Origin: Paractinoplanes bogorensis
Lineage (GTDB): Bacteria; Actinomycetota; Actinomycetes; Mycobacteriales; Micromonosporaceae
Direction of reading: 5' to 3'
Length of the DNA stretch: 64,000 nucleotides
Assembly: GCF_018829635.1 (NCBI RefSeq)
Contig: NZ_JAHKKG010000007.1
Location: 496,001 to 560,000, forward strand
Made by a program: the position numbers and the translations under genes. Positions within the stretch are counted from its first letter, which is position 1. Every line of letters starts with the position of its first letter. The notes beneath the pieces were generated by a model. It did not search any database. It saw only the letters and a list, made by a program, of their open reading frames with translations, and had not been told where the DNA came from. Positions 28,953 to 35,433 of this stretch are shown here, in pieces.

Positions 28953-30150
28953 GCAGGTCGAGCGGGCCATCGCGGACATCGCGGCGGGACGCCCGGTGAT
29001 CGTGGTCGACAACGAGGACCGCGAGAACGAGGGTGATCTGATCTTCGCGGCCGAGAAGGCCACGCCGGAGCTGGTCGCCTTCATGGTGCGGTACACGTCG
29101 GGCTACATCTGCGTGCCGATCACCGAGGAGGAGGCCGACCGGCTCGACCTCCCGCCGATGTTCCACACCAACCAGGACGCGCGGGGTACGGCGTACGCGG
29201 TCACGGTCGACGCCCGCGAAGGTGTGGCCACCGGCATCTCGGCCGCCGACCGGGCCCGCACCATCCAGCTGCTGGGCTCGGCCGACACCAAGCCGTCCGA
29301 CCTGTCCCGCCCGGGCCACGTCGTGCCGCTGCGGGCCAAGCCGGGCGGGGTGCTGCGCCGCCCCGGCCACACCGAGGCCGCGATCGACCTGGCCGTGATG
29401 GCCGGTCTGCGTCCGGCCGGGGTGCTGTGCGAGATGGTCAACGACGACGGCACCATGCAGCGCCGCCCCGACCTCGAGAAGTTCGCCGTCGAGCACGACC
29501 TGGCGCTGATCAGCATCACCGAGCTGATCGCCTACCGCCGGCACCGCGAGACCCAGGTCGAACGGGTCGTCGAGACTCGGCTGCCGACCGAGCACGCCCT
29601 GTTCACCGCGGTCGGCTACCGCTCGCTGACCGACGACAGCGAGCACGTCGCGCTGGTGCTGGGCGAGATCGGCGACGGCGAGGACGTGCTGGTCCGGGTC
29701 CACTCCGAGTGCCTGACCGGCGACGTCTTCGGCTCGCACCGCTGCGACTGCGGCCCCCAGCTGGACGCGGCGATGCAGCGGGTGGCCGAGGTGGGGCGCG
29801 GGGTGGTGCTCTACATGCGCGGGCACGAGGGCCGGGGGATCGGTCTGCTGCACAAGCTGCAGGCCTACCAGCTGCAGGACCGCGGGTTCGACACGGTCGA
29901 CGCCAACCTCGAGCTGGGCCTGCCCGCCGACGCCCGTGACTACGGCACCGGCGCGCAGATCCTCTACGAACTCGGCGTGCGTTCGATGCGCCTGCTCACC
30001 AACAACCCGGCTAAGCGGGCCGGGCTCGAGGGCTACGGCCTGACGATTACCGGTCGCGAGGCGCTGCCGGTGCGCCTGCACCCGGAGAACGTGCATTACC
30101 TGCGCACCAAGCGGGACCGGATGGGCCACCTGTTCGAGGCATTGGGCTGA
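28945..30150 (+). CDS. ribBA: Bifunctional 3,4-dihydroxy-2-butanone-4-phosphate synthase / GTP cyclohydrolase II
   Basis: 401 residues. The N-terminal DHBP synthase has VDNEDRENEGDL (about 26-37). The C-terminal GTP cyclohydrolase II (from about 205) has the zinc cysteines in SECLTGDVFGSHRCDCG and the HEGRGIGL segment. It supplies both riboflavin precursors. Both halves look complete. Confidence 0.97.
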   Translation: MFEQVERAIADIAAGRPVIVVDNEDRENEGDLIFAAEKATPELVAFMVRYTSGYICVPITEEEADRLDLPPMFHTNQDARGTAYAVTVDAREGVATGISAADRARTIQLLGSADTKPSDLSRPGHVVPLRAKPGGVLRRPGHTEAAIDLAVMAGLRPAGVLCEMVNDDGTMQRRPDLEKFAVEHDLALISITELIAYRRHRETQVERVVETRLPTEHALFTAVGYRSLTDDSEHVALVLGEIGDGEDVLVRVHSECLTGDVFGSHRCDCGPQLDAAMQRVAEVGRGVVLYMRGHEGRGIGLLHKLQAYQLQDRGFDTVDANLELGLPADARDYGTGAQILYELGVRSMRLLTNNPAKRAGLEGYGLTITGREALPVRLHPENVHYLRTKRDRMGHLFEALG

Positions 30151-30198
30151 TTTCCCACCCGTACGGGGTGAGGATGGTTTTACTCAAGAGGGGGACAT

Positions 30199-30675
30199 AT
30201 GGCCGGCTTCGGCGATCCGCGTATGGAGAATGTCGACGCGTCCGGGCTCAAGCTCGGCATCGTCGGCTCCCGCTGGCATGACGAGCTGGTCGATCACATG
30301 ATCGAGCGGGCCAAGGCGGCGGCGGAGGAGTGTGGCGTCACCGACGTGGTGGTGGCGCGCGTGGCCGGTTCGGTCGAGCTGCCGATCGTGGCTCAGGCCA
30401 TGGCCCGCAAGTTCGACGCGGTGGTGGCCCTGGGCGTGGTGATCAAGGGCGAGACCGACCATTTCAAGTACGTCTGCAACTCGGTGACCGACGGCCTGAC
30501 CCGGGTCGCCCTCGACGAGAGCACCCCGGTCGGCCACGGCGTGCTGACCGTGATGAGCCTGGGCCAGGCCCGCGACCGGGCCGGCCTGGAGGACTCGGTG
30601 GAGGACAAGGGCTGGCAGACCACGGTGGCCGTGCTCGACGCCGCCCTCGCCCTCCGCGAGCTGGCTAAGCCGTAG
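30199..30675 (+). CDS. ribH: 6,7-dimethyl-8-ribityllumazine synthase
   Basis: 158 residues. VVARVAGSVELP (about 50-61), ALGVVIKGETDHFKYV (about 76-91, catalytic His) and the PVGHGVLT segment identify lumazine synthase. GAGGGGG precedes the ATG. It is the last rib gene; the following gene converges with a gap of only 2 bp. Confidence 0.97.
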   Translation: MAGFGDPRMENVDASGLKLGIVGSRWHDELVDHMIERAKAAAEECGVTDVVVARVAGSVELPIVAQAMARKFDAVVALGVVIKGETDHFKYVCNSVTDGLTRVALDESTPVGHGVLTVMSLGQARDRAGLEDSVEDKGWQTTVAVLDAALALRELAKP

Positions 30676-30677
30676 GG

Positions 30678-31091
30678 CTAATTCTGCAGCCGGGTGTGCT
30701 GACGGAGCGGCGTGGTGAAGCACGTCGCGCCGTCGCACCCGGCGATCACGATCTCGAGCTTGGCCCCGCCGCGCTCGAAGGGTGCTCCGGTGACGGCCGC
30801 GGTGGCCCGCGAGATCTCCAGCTTGCCGGAGCCGGTGCAGAGCTGGTCGTCGGTGACCTTGCCGCCGGCGAGCAGGCCGTCGTCACGGGTCTGGGTGACC
30901 GAGACGGTGGCGGTGCCGGTGAACCCGGCCGGACAGGTGACGCCGAAGTTCACGTCGACGGCGACGCCCCGGGCCACCAGCGTGGTCCAGAAGACGTCGA
31001 TCTGAGCTCCGGCTGTCTCGTCGGCGCGGGCCGGTGCGGCTACGAAGGCGATGGTCACGAGGGCCAGGACAATGGCGAGCAGTTTGCGCAT
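30678..31091 (-). CDS. Small secreted protein, type 1 (copy 2 of duplicated cassette)
   Basis: 137 residues with a Sec signal peptide (MRKLLAIVLALVTIAFVAAPARA). The mature part has four cysteines (CPAG, CTG, CD, C) and alternating hydrophobic strands, suggesting a small beta-sandwich with two disulfides. It is about 80% identical by eye to the product at 31649-32068 and more distantly similar to the partner genes at 31091 and 32068. I do not recognise a named family. Its ATG overlaps the stop of the upstream partner gene (TGATG), so the two are translationally coupled. Confidence 0.8.
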   Translation of the reverse strand: MRKLLAIVLALVTIAFVAAPARADETAGAQIDVFWTTLVARGVAVDVNFGVTCPAGFTGTATVSVTQTRDDGLLAGGKVTDDQLCTGSGKLEISRATAAVTGAPFERGGAKLEIVIAGCDGATCFTTPLRQHTRLQN

Positions 31092-31507
31092 CAGCTGATC
31101 CGAATCGTCTCGTCGATGGCGGTCACGTCGCAGGCCGAGCTGTCGCAGACCTTCCGTACGGTCCGCGCGGTGGCCTGACCCACGATGAAGATGGCGCCGA
31201 CCGGGTCGCGTTCCACCCGCATCTCGGTGGTCTGGGCGACACCTGTGCAGTCGAGACGCTTCACCCGGCTGCCCTGAGCGATCCGGGTGTCGTTGGCGGC
31301 GGTGACGGTCACGTCGAGCTTGATCGTGGCCCCGGCCGGACAGGTGACGGCGAGATGCACCACGACCCGCTCACCCTGAGCGGCCCGATCAACCGAGTCG
31401 ATGCGAGTGGTGGCCGGCCCGGTGTCGGCCTGAGCGGCCGGCGAAACCAGCAGCGCACCCGTGATCACGGTCGACAGAAGAGTAGGAAATACCAAGGAAC
31501 GACGCAT
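31091..31507 (-). CDS. Small secreted protein, type 2 (copy 2 of duplicated cassette)
   Basis: 138 residues, starting at MRRSLVFPTLL. A signal peptide ends near AAQA. The mature part shares the pattern CPAG, CTG, CDSSAC with the type 1 proteins, so types 1 and 2 are probably ancient paralogues. It is exported and cysteine-bonded; function unknown. The ribosome-binding site AGAGGA lies in a leader hairpin conserved with the copy at 32068-32484. Confidence 0.8.
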   Translation of the reverse strand: MRRSLVFPTLLSTVITGALLVSPAAQADTGPATTRIDSVDRAAQGERVVVHLAVTCPAGATIKLDVTVTAANDTRIAQGSRVKRLDCTGVAQTTEMRVERDPVGAIFIVGQATARTVRKVCDSSACDVTAIDETIRIS

Positions 31508-31640
31508 AGCGGTCCTCTCAGCTGACAGAGGGCCGCCTTCCCCGTTATTCGGCGGTTCACCCCCGTGCCCGCCGTAACACGATGTCACGCGATCGACGCG
31601 CTGCGCGACACCTTTACATCCAAATATTCAAGACCTTCGA
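31508..31640 (-). promoter_or_regulatory. Conserved leader and promoter of secreted cassette, copy 2
   Basis: Read on the minus strand: TCTTGAATATTTGGATGTAAA (about 31613-31633), a diverged spacer, then a leader with a CCGCC/GGCGG hairpin and a CCTCT/AGAGG hairpin whose 3' arm holds the ribosome-binding site AGAGGA. The last 60 nt before the ATG and the TTGAATATTT block are nearly identical to 32485-32620, while the sequence between has diverged. This suggests selection on a promoter or operator and on leader RNA. Confidence 0.6.
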
Positions 31641-31648
31641 CCAGACCC

Positions 31649-32068
31649 CTAATTTCCCAGCCGGGTGTGCTGACGGAGTGGCGTGGTGAAACACGTCGAC
31701 CCGTCGCACCCGGCGATCACGATGTCGAGCCTGGCCCCGCCACGGTCGAAGGGCGCCCCGGTGACGACCGCGGTCGGCCGCGACAGTTCGGGCCGGCCGG
31801 TGCCGGTGCACACCAGATCGTCGGTCACCTGGCCGCTCGCGGACAGGCCGTCGTCGCGGGTCTGGGTCACCGAGACGGTCGCGGTGCCGGTGAACCCGGC
31901 CGGGCAGCTGACGCCGAACGAGACGTCGACGGCGACGCCGCGGGCCACCAGCGAGGTCCAGAAGACGGTGATCTGGGCCGTGGCCGGCTCGTCGGCGCGG
32001 GCCGGGGCGGCCACGAACATGACGGTGGCGAGGGCCAGGACTGCGGTGAGTACCTTGCGCAGGTTCAT
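31649..32068 (-). CDS. Small secreted protein, type 1 (copy 1 of duplicated cassette)
   Basis: 139 residues with signal peptide (MNLRKVLTAVLALATVMFV). It has the same four-cysteine layout as its paralogue at 30678-31091, including VARGVAVDV and TCFTTPLRQHTRL. Its start overlaps the stop of the upstream type 2 gene. Function unknown. The pair is in tandem with its copy, separated by about 140 bp of leader. Confidence 0.8.
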   Translation of the reverse strand: MNLRKVLTAVLALATVMFVAAPARADEPATAQITVFWTSLVARGVAVDVSFGVSCPAGFTGTATVSVTQTRDDGLSASGQVTDDLVCTGTGRPELSRPTAVVTGAPFDRGGARLDIVIAGCDGSTCFTTPLRQHTRLGN

Positions 32069-32484
32069 CAGCTGATCCGAATCGACTCGTCGAGGGCGGT
32101 GACGGCACAGGCCGAGGCGTCGCAGACCGTCCGTACGGTCCGCGCGGTGGCCGGACCGACGATGAAGAGGGCGCCGACCGGGTTGTGCTCGGCCCGCAAC
32201 TCGGCGGTCTGAGCGGCACCGGTGCAGTCGATCCGCTTGACCCGGTTGCCCTGCGCGATGCGGGTCTCGTTGGCGGCGGTGACGGTCACGTCGAGTTGCA
32301 TCGTGGCGCCGGCCGGACAGGTGGCGGTCAGTTGCACCACGACCCGTTCGCCCTGAGCGGCCCGGTCGACCGCGTCGATGCGTGTGGTGGCCGGCGCGAC
32401 GTCGGCCTGCGCGGCCGAGACGGCCGGCAGGGCACCGAGCGCGATGGCGGTGAGAAGGGCGGGTAAGAGCCAGGCACGACGCAT
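32068..32484 (-). CDS. Small secreted protein, type 2 (copy 1 of duplicated cassette)
   Basis: 138 residues, starting at MRRAWLLPALL, the same length as its paralogue at 31091-31507. The signal peptide ends near AAQA. The mature region matches the paralogue in TTRIDAVDRAAQGERVVV and in the four cysteines. It is the first gene of the cassette, with promoter and leader at 32485-32620. Confidence 0.8.
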   Translation of the reverse strand: MRRAWLLPALLTAIALGALPAVSAAQADVAPATTRIDAVDRAAQGERVVVQLTATCPAGATMQLDVTVTAANETRIAQGNRVKRIDCTGAAQTAELRAEHNPVGALFIVGPATARTVRTVCDASACAVTALDESIRIS

Positions 32485-32620
32485 GACGGTCCTCTCAGCA
32501 GGGCAGAGGGCCGCCTTCCCCGTTATCGGCGGTTCACCCCCGTGTCCGCGGTGCACGATGTCACGCGCCTGACCTGCGGCACCACCCGTTTGCATCGAAA
32601 TATTCAAGATCTTTGCCCGT
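32485..32620 (-). promoter_or_regulatory. Conserved leader and promoter of secreted cassette, copy 1
   Basis: Read on the minus strand: TCTTGAATATTTCGATGCAAA, a spacer, GCGTGACATCGTG, then GGGGGTGAACCGCCGATAAC and the two hairpins CCGCC/GGCGG and CCTCT/AGAGG before the ATG. It is the counterpart of 31508-31640. The position of AGAGGA in a hairpin arm would allow translational control. Confidence 0.6.
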
Positions 32621-32693
32621 TCGGCCGCGCGGAAAACGGGTCGGGCTCGATCGGGCGTCGGTGCTACGGTTCCGGCGCTGAAAAGGGGTCACC

Positions 32694-33425
32694 GTGCCGA
32701 AGCTGAACCAGATCATCGCCGTGGAGAAGGGCGTCAAGAGCAAGGCGTTCGCGGAACTGAGCGACGCCCATCACGCCGTGCAGAAGACCGCGCCGCTGGC
32801 CGGTATCTCCCGGACCTATCAGCCCAAGGACGAGGAGGGTGAGCAGCTGCCGCCCGAGTCGACCCGGGTGCAGATCAAGGCGGAGGACATTCTGCGCGAC
32901 GTGTCGGGGACGCTGACCCGGCTGTTCGACGTGACGGCGACCAAGGACTGGACGAACTGTGAGGCCCGCGCCGACGTCGTGGTGGACGGTCGCACGATTG
33001 CCGCGCAGGTGCCGGTCACCTATCTGCTGTTCCTCGAGAAACAGCTCGTCGACCTGCACACCTTCGTCAAGAAGCTGCCGGTGCTCGACGCGGCCGAGTC
33101 GTGGATCCGGGACGACTCCACCGACAGCTGGCGGACCGAGCCGGTGCGTACCAACCGCACCAAGAAGGTGCCGCGCAACCACGTCAAGGCCGAGGCCACC
33201 GAGAAGCACCCGGCCCAGGTCGAGGTGTACTACGAGGACGTCACGGTCGGCTACTGGACGACGGTGAAGTTCTCGGGTGCGCTGCCGGCCAAGCGGGTCA
33301 ACGAGATCCTCGACCGGGTGCTGGCGCTGCAGACGGCGGTCAAGTTCGCCCGCGAGGAGGCCAACAGCGCCGAGGTCACCGACCAGCGGGTCGGTGCCGC
33401 GGTCTTCGGCTACCTGTTCGAGTAG
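32694..33425 (+). CDS. Uncharacterised conserved protein upstream of a tRNA-like array
   Basis: 243 residues with a GTG start. It has no signal peptide or membrane segment. The sequence is charged, with a lysine-rich middle (RTNRTKKVPRNHVKAEATEKH, about 152-172) and a helical C-terminal region (KRVNEILDRVLALQTAVKF). I recall similar actinobacterial and phage proteins annotated as DUF7873, but could not check. The tRNA-like elements start within about 10-80 nt of its stop with no terminator between, so gene and RNAs are probably co-transcribed. A role in handling those RNAs is a guess from context. Confidence 0.75.
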   Translation: MPKLNQIIAVEKGVKSKAFAELSDAHHAVQKTAPLAGISRTYQPKDEEGEQLPPESTRVQIKAEDILRDVSGTLTRLFDVTATKDWTNCEARADVVVDGRTIAAQVPVTYLLFLEKQLVDLHTFVKKLPVLDAAESWIRDDSTDSWRTEPVRTNRTKKVPRNHVKAEATEKHPAQVEVYYEDVTVGYWTTVKFSGALPAKRVNEILDRVLALQTAVKFAREEANSAEVTDQRVGAAVFGYLFE

Positions 33426-33433
33426 CCGTCATG

Positions 33434-33475
33434 GATTCCCCCGTGGGAGCGCGGGGGTGCGCCGGGGAGCCGGCG
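33434..33475 (+). other. Hairpins at the start of the tRNA-like array
   Basis: CCCCCG (33438-33443) can pair with CGGGGG (33452-33457), and CGCCGG (33460-33465) with CCGGCG (33470-33475). GCGGGGGT at 33451 duplicates the 5' acceptor strand of element A at 33553, so element A's 3' half could pair with either copy. It may be a remnant 5' half or a 5' structural cap of the RNA. Confidence 0.5.
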
Positions 33476-33507
33476 TAAAGCTGATGACTGAAGCTGAAAC
33501 TGAACAA

Positions 33508-33604
33508 GCCGGTGACAGTGCGGGTTCGAGTCCCGCTCCCCGCATTGTTCGTGCGGGGGTAGCCCAACTGGCAGAGGCAGCCGGCGATGAGACTCAGATT
33601 CTCG
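33508..33604 (+). ncRNA. Permuted tRNA-like element A (tRNA-Leu-like)
   Basis: The 3' half comes first: anticodon-stem strand CCGGT (33509-33513), T arm GCGGG-TTCGAGT-CCCGC (33520-33536), acceptor strand TCCCCGC (33537-33543). After a 9-nt linker comes the 5' half: acceptor GCGGGGG (33553-33559), T8, A9, D arm GCCC to AGGC (33562-33578), A26, anticodon-stem strand GCCGG (33580-33584). Acceptor pairing is 7/7 with one G-U, T stem 5/5, D stem 3/4, anticodon stem 5-6 bp. The canonical U8, A14, GG and TTC bases are present. The variable loop is 6 nt. A hairpin TGAGA-CTCAGAT-TCTCG (33588-33604), with U33 and anticodon CAG, follows directly. Confidence 0.75.
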
Positions 33605-33649
33605 CTCCAACATCAGCATTCACCACTGATCACCGGATCGAACGAGCGG

Positions 33650-33735
33650 GACGACGACAGCGGATGCCGGTTCAAGTCCGGTCCGCCGCGCTTCATGCAG
33701 CGGTAGTTTAAAGGCAAAACACGTTGTCTTGATGA
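33650..33735 (+). ncRNA. Permuted tRNA-like element B
   Basis: 3' half: anticodon strand GACAGCG (33656-33662), T arm GCCGG-TTCAAGT-CCGGT (33666-33682), acceptor CCGCCGC (33683-33689). A linker of about 7 nt leads to the 5' half: acceptor GCAGCGG (33697-33703), T8, A9, D arm GTTT-AAAGGCA-AAAC (33706-33720), A26, anticodon strand CGTTGTC (33722-33728). Acceptor pairing is 6/7 (one A-C), D stem 4/4, T stem 5/5 and anticodon stem 7 bp with one G-U. If the helix is closed, the next seven bases TTGATGA would form the loop with anticodon-position GAT. The order is again 3' half before 5' half. Confidence 0.72.
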
Positions 33736-33756
33736 ATGATCCGCGCTCTTAAACGT

Positions 33757-33814
33757 GCCGGTGTGTGCAATTCAGTGGTAAAGCGAGGCCCGGGGATTGG
33801 CCATATCCCCGGGC
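33757..33814 (+). ncRNA. tRNA-like 5' half C ending in a terminator-like hairpin
   Basis: TGTGCAATTCAGTGGTAAAGC resembles the position 8-25 region of tRNA-Gly. It runs into a 10-bp hairpin (33788-33797 with 33805-33814) with 7-nt loop TGGCCAT, in which positions 34-36 would read GCC, the Gly anticodon, but position 33 is G. CCGGTG (33758-33763) can pair with CACCGG (33631-33636), behind a weak T-arm-like hairpin (33612-33630), so a 3' half may lie between A and B. Support is weaker than for A and B. Confidence 0.45.
33788..33814. terminator. Terminator-like hairpin closing the tRNA-like array
   Basis: A perfect 10-bp stem GCCCGGGGAT with ATCCCCGGGC, 7-nt loop, followed by TTC on the plus strand. 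It separates the array from the convergent ABC transporter operon. The U-run is weak on both strands. Confidence 0.65.
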
Positions 33815-33829
33815 TTCACCAAATCGAAA

Positions 33830-34570
33830 TTACAGACGCCCGGCCTCGATGATGCGGGACAGGAACTGCCGCGTGCGCGCCTCGACCGGATCGCCGAGCA
33901 CCTGCTCGGGCGGGCCCTGCTCGAGCACCCGTCCCTTGTCGAGGAAGGCCACCCGGTCGGCCACCTGACGGGCGAACCCCATCTCGTGGGTCGCCAGCAC
34001 CATGGTCATGCCCTCGCCCTTGAGCTCGCGGATCATCGTGAGCACCTCGCCCACCAGTTCCGGGTCGAGCGCCGACGTCACCTCGTCCAGCAGGAGCAGG
34101 CGCGGGCTGTTGACCAGCGCCCGCACGATCGCGACGCGCTGCTGCTGACCGCCCGACAGGCGATCGGGATAGCTGCCCGATTTGTCGGAGAGGCCCACCC
34201 GGGAGAGCCACTCCATCGCCTGTTCCCGCGCCGCGGCGACCGGGCGCTTGTGGACCCGTACGGGAGCAAGGGTGATGTTGTCGAGAACGGTCATGTGCGG
34301 GAACAGGTTGTAGCTCTGGAAGACCAGACCGATCTTCTGCCGTACGGCGTCGGGGTCGACCCGGGGGTCGGTGATGTCCTCGCCGTCCAGGGTGATCACG
34401 CCGTCGTCGATCTCGGTGAGCAGATTGACGCAGCGCAACAGGGTCGACTTGCCCGAACCGGAGGCGCCGATCAGGGCCACCACCTCGTGCTCGTCCACGT
34501 CGAGGGACAGGTTGTCGAGCACGACGTTGGCCCCGAACTCCTTGCGGATGTCGGTGCAGGTGAGCAGCAT
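33830..34570 (-). CDS. Polar amino-acid ABC transporter ATP-binding protein
   Basis: 246 residues, starting at MLLTCTDIRKEFG. Walker A GASGSGKST (about 33-41), Q-loop VFQSYNLFPH, signature LSGGQQQRV (about 146-154) and Walker B LLLLDEVTSALDP are intact. It belongs to the GlnQ/HisP group. It is the last gene of a three-gene minus-strand operon; its ATG overlaps the permease stop by 1 nt. Confidence 0.94.
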   Translation of the reverse strand: MLLTCTDIRKEFGANVVLDNLSLDVDEHEVVALIGASGSGKSTLLRCVNLLTEIDDGVITLDGEDITDPRVDPDAVRQKIGLVFQSYNLFPHMTVLDNITLAPVRVHKRPVAAAREQAMEWLSRVGLSDKSGSYPDRLSGGQQQRVAIVRALVNSPRLLLLDEVTSALDPELVGEVLTMIRELKGEGMTMVLATHEMGFARQVADRVAFLDKGRVLEQGPPEQVLGDPVEARTRQFLSRIIEAGRL

Positions 34571-35433
34571 CAGGTCCCCGCGTTCTGCCGGCGCGCGGCC
34601 CGTAGCGTCACCCAGTCGGTGACCCCGATCAGTGGGAGCGCCATCAGGACGAAGAGCACACCCGCGACCACGTACGGGGTGAAGTTCGCCGTGCCGGCCT
34701 GGTTGATCTGCGCGGCCCGGATGGCGTCGATCGGACCGGCCAGCGAGATCAGCCCGACGTCCTTCTGCAGGGCCACCGTGTCGTTGAGCAGCGGCGGCGT
34801 GACCCGGCGGATGGCCTGCGGCAGCACCACGTGACGCATGGTGCGGCGGTAGCTCAGGCCGAGCGAGCGGGCCGCCGCGACCTGGCTCGGGTGCACCGAC
34901 TCGATGCCGGCCCGGAACACCTCGGCCAGATAGGCGCCGTACGTGACCACGATGGCCGCCGCGCCCAGCACGGTGACGCTCGGGGTGCCCTGCAGACGCA
35001 GACCGGGGATGCCAAACGCGAACAGGTAGATCACGATGATCAGCGGGAGACCCCGGAACGAGTACGTGTAGGTCGTCGCCAATGCCCGTACGGGAAAAGC
35101 CACCGGCCCGCGCAGGGTCCGCAGGATCGCGATCAGCAGGCCGAGCGCGAGCGCGCAGGCGGTGCAGATCACCATCAGGCGGATGTTGAGCCACAGCCCC
35201 TCGAGGACCGACGGGTAGTTGTCGCGACCGGTCAGGGCCTGGACCGCGATGTCCCAGTCGAAGAACGAGCTCTTCACCCGTTCCCAGCCGGGCGAGCCGG
35301 TGACGCCGAGGTAGAGCAGCAGGCCGACCACGGCGGTGGAGAGGGCGGCCAGCAGCGTGGAACGGATCGCCCGCTTGCGGCGGTACGCGATCCGTTCCAG
35401 CTGGATCTTGCTCGGCTGGTGGGAGGAGCTCAC
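34570..35433 (-). CDS. Polar amino-acid ABC transporter permease
   Basis: 287 residues. There is a cytoplasmic N-terminus (about 1-25), a first TM at about 27-43, then several TM segments from about 85 onward. The EAA-like loop (VHPSQVAAARSLGLSYRRTMRHVVLPQA, given here as its span of about 195-222) couples to the ATPase. The family is HisM/GlnP. A single permease gene implies a homodimer. It overlaps the binding-protein gene by 4 nt. Confidence 0.93.
   Translation of the reverse strand: MSSSHQPSKIQLERIAYRRKRAIRSTLLAALSTAVVGLLLYLGVTGSPGWERVKSSFFDWDIAVQALTGRDNYPSVLEGLWLNIRLMVICTACALALGLLIAILRTLRGPVAFPVRALATTYTYSFRGLPLIIVIYLFAFGIPGLRLQGTPSVTVLGAAAIVVTYGAYLAEVFRAGIESVHPSQVAAARSLGLSYRRTMRHVVLPQAIRRVTPPLLNDTVALQKDVGLISLAGPIDAIRAAQINQAGTANFTPYVVAGVLFVLMALPLIGVTDWVTLRAARRQNAGT

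Larger units (their letters stand above)
30678..32620. repeat. Tandem duplication of a two-gene secreted-protein cassette
   Basis: Two units of about 970 bp each, 30678-31640 and 31649-32620, each holding type 1 gene, type 2 gene, leader and promoter in the same order. Gene lengths are almost equal between copies. Confidence 0.9.

Noticed and set aside
31508..31640. c-di-AMP riboswitch in the secreted-cassette leader
   Set aside because: GGGGGTGAACC resembles one block, but the other conserved blocks (for example CAGCTAACCTCG) are absent.
32520..32600. WhiG/FliA-type promoter in the cassette leader
   Set aside because: GCCGATAA is present in copy 1 but no TAAA lies 15 nt upstream, and copy 2 has an extra base.
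33451..33544. Ordinary tRNA or tRNA-Sec reading of the first part of the array
   Set aside because: GCGGGGG at 33451 can pair with the 3' acceptor strand at 33537, giving 94 nt, but the part between the D-like stem and CCGGT has no 5-bp anticodon arm with U33. The D and anticodon strands that fit are in the downstream half.
33553..33690. Ordinary tRNA with a long intron from element A 5' half to element B 3' half
   Set aside because: Acceptor pairing is 6/7, but D, anticodon and variable regions then need an insert of over 60 nt, and element B's own 5' half would be left without a partner.
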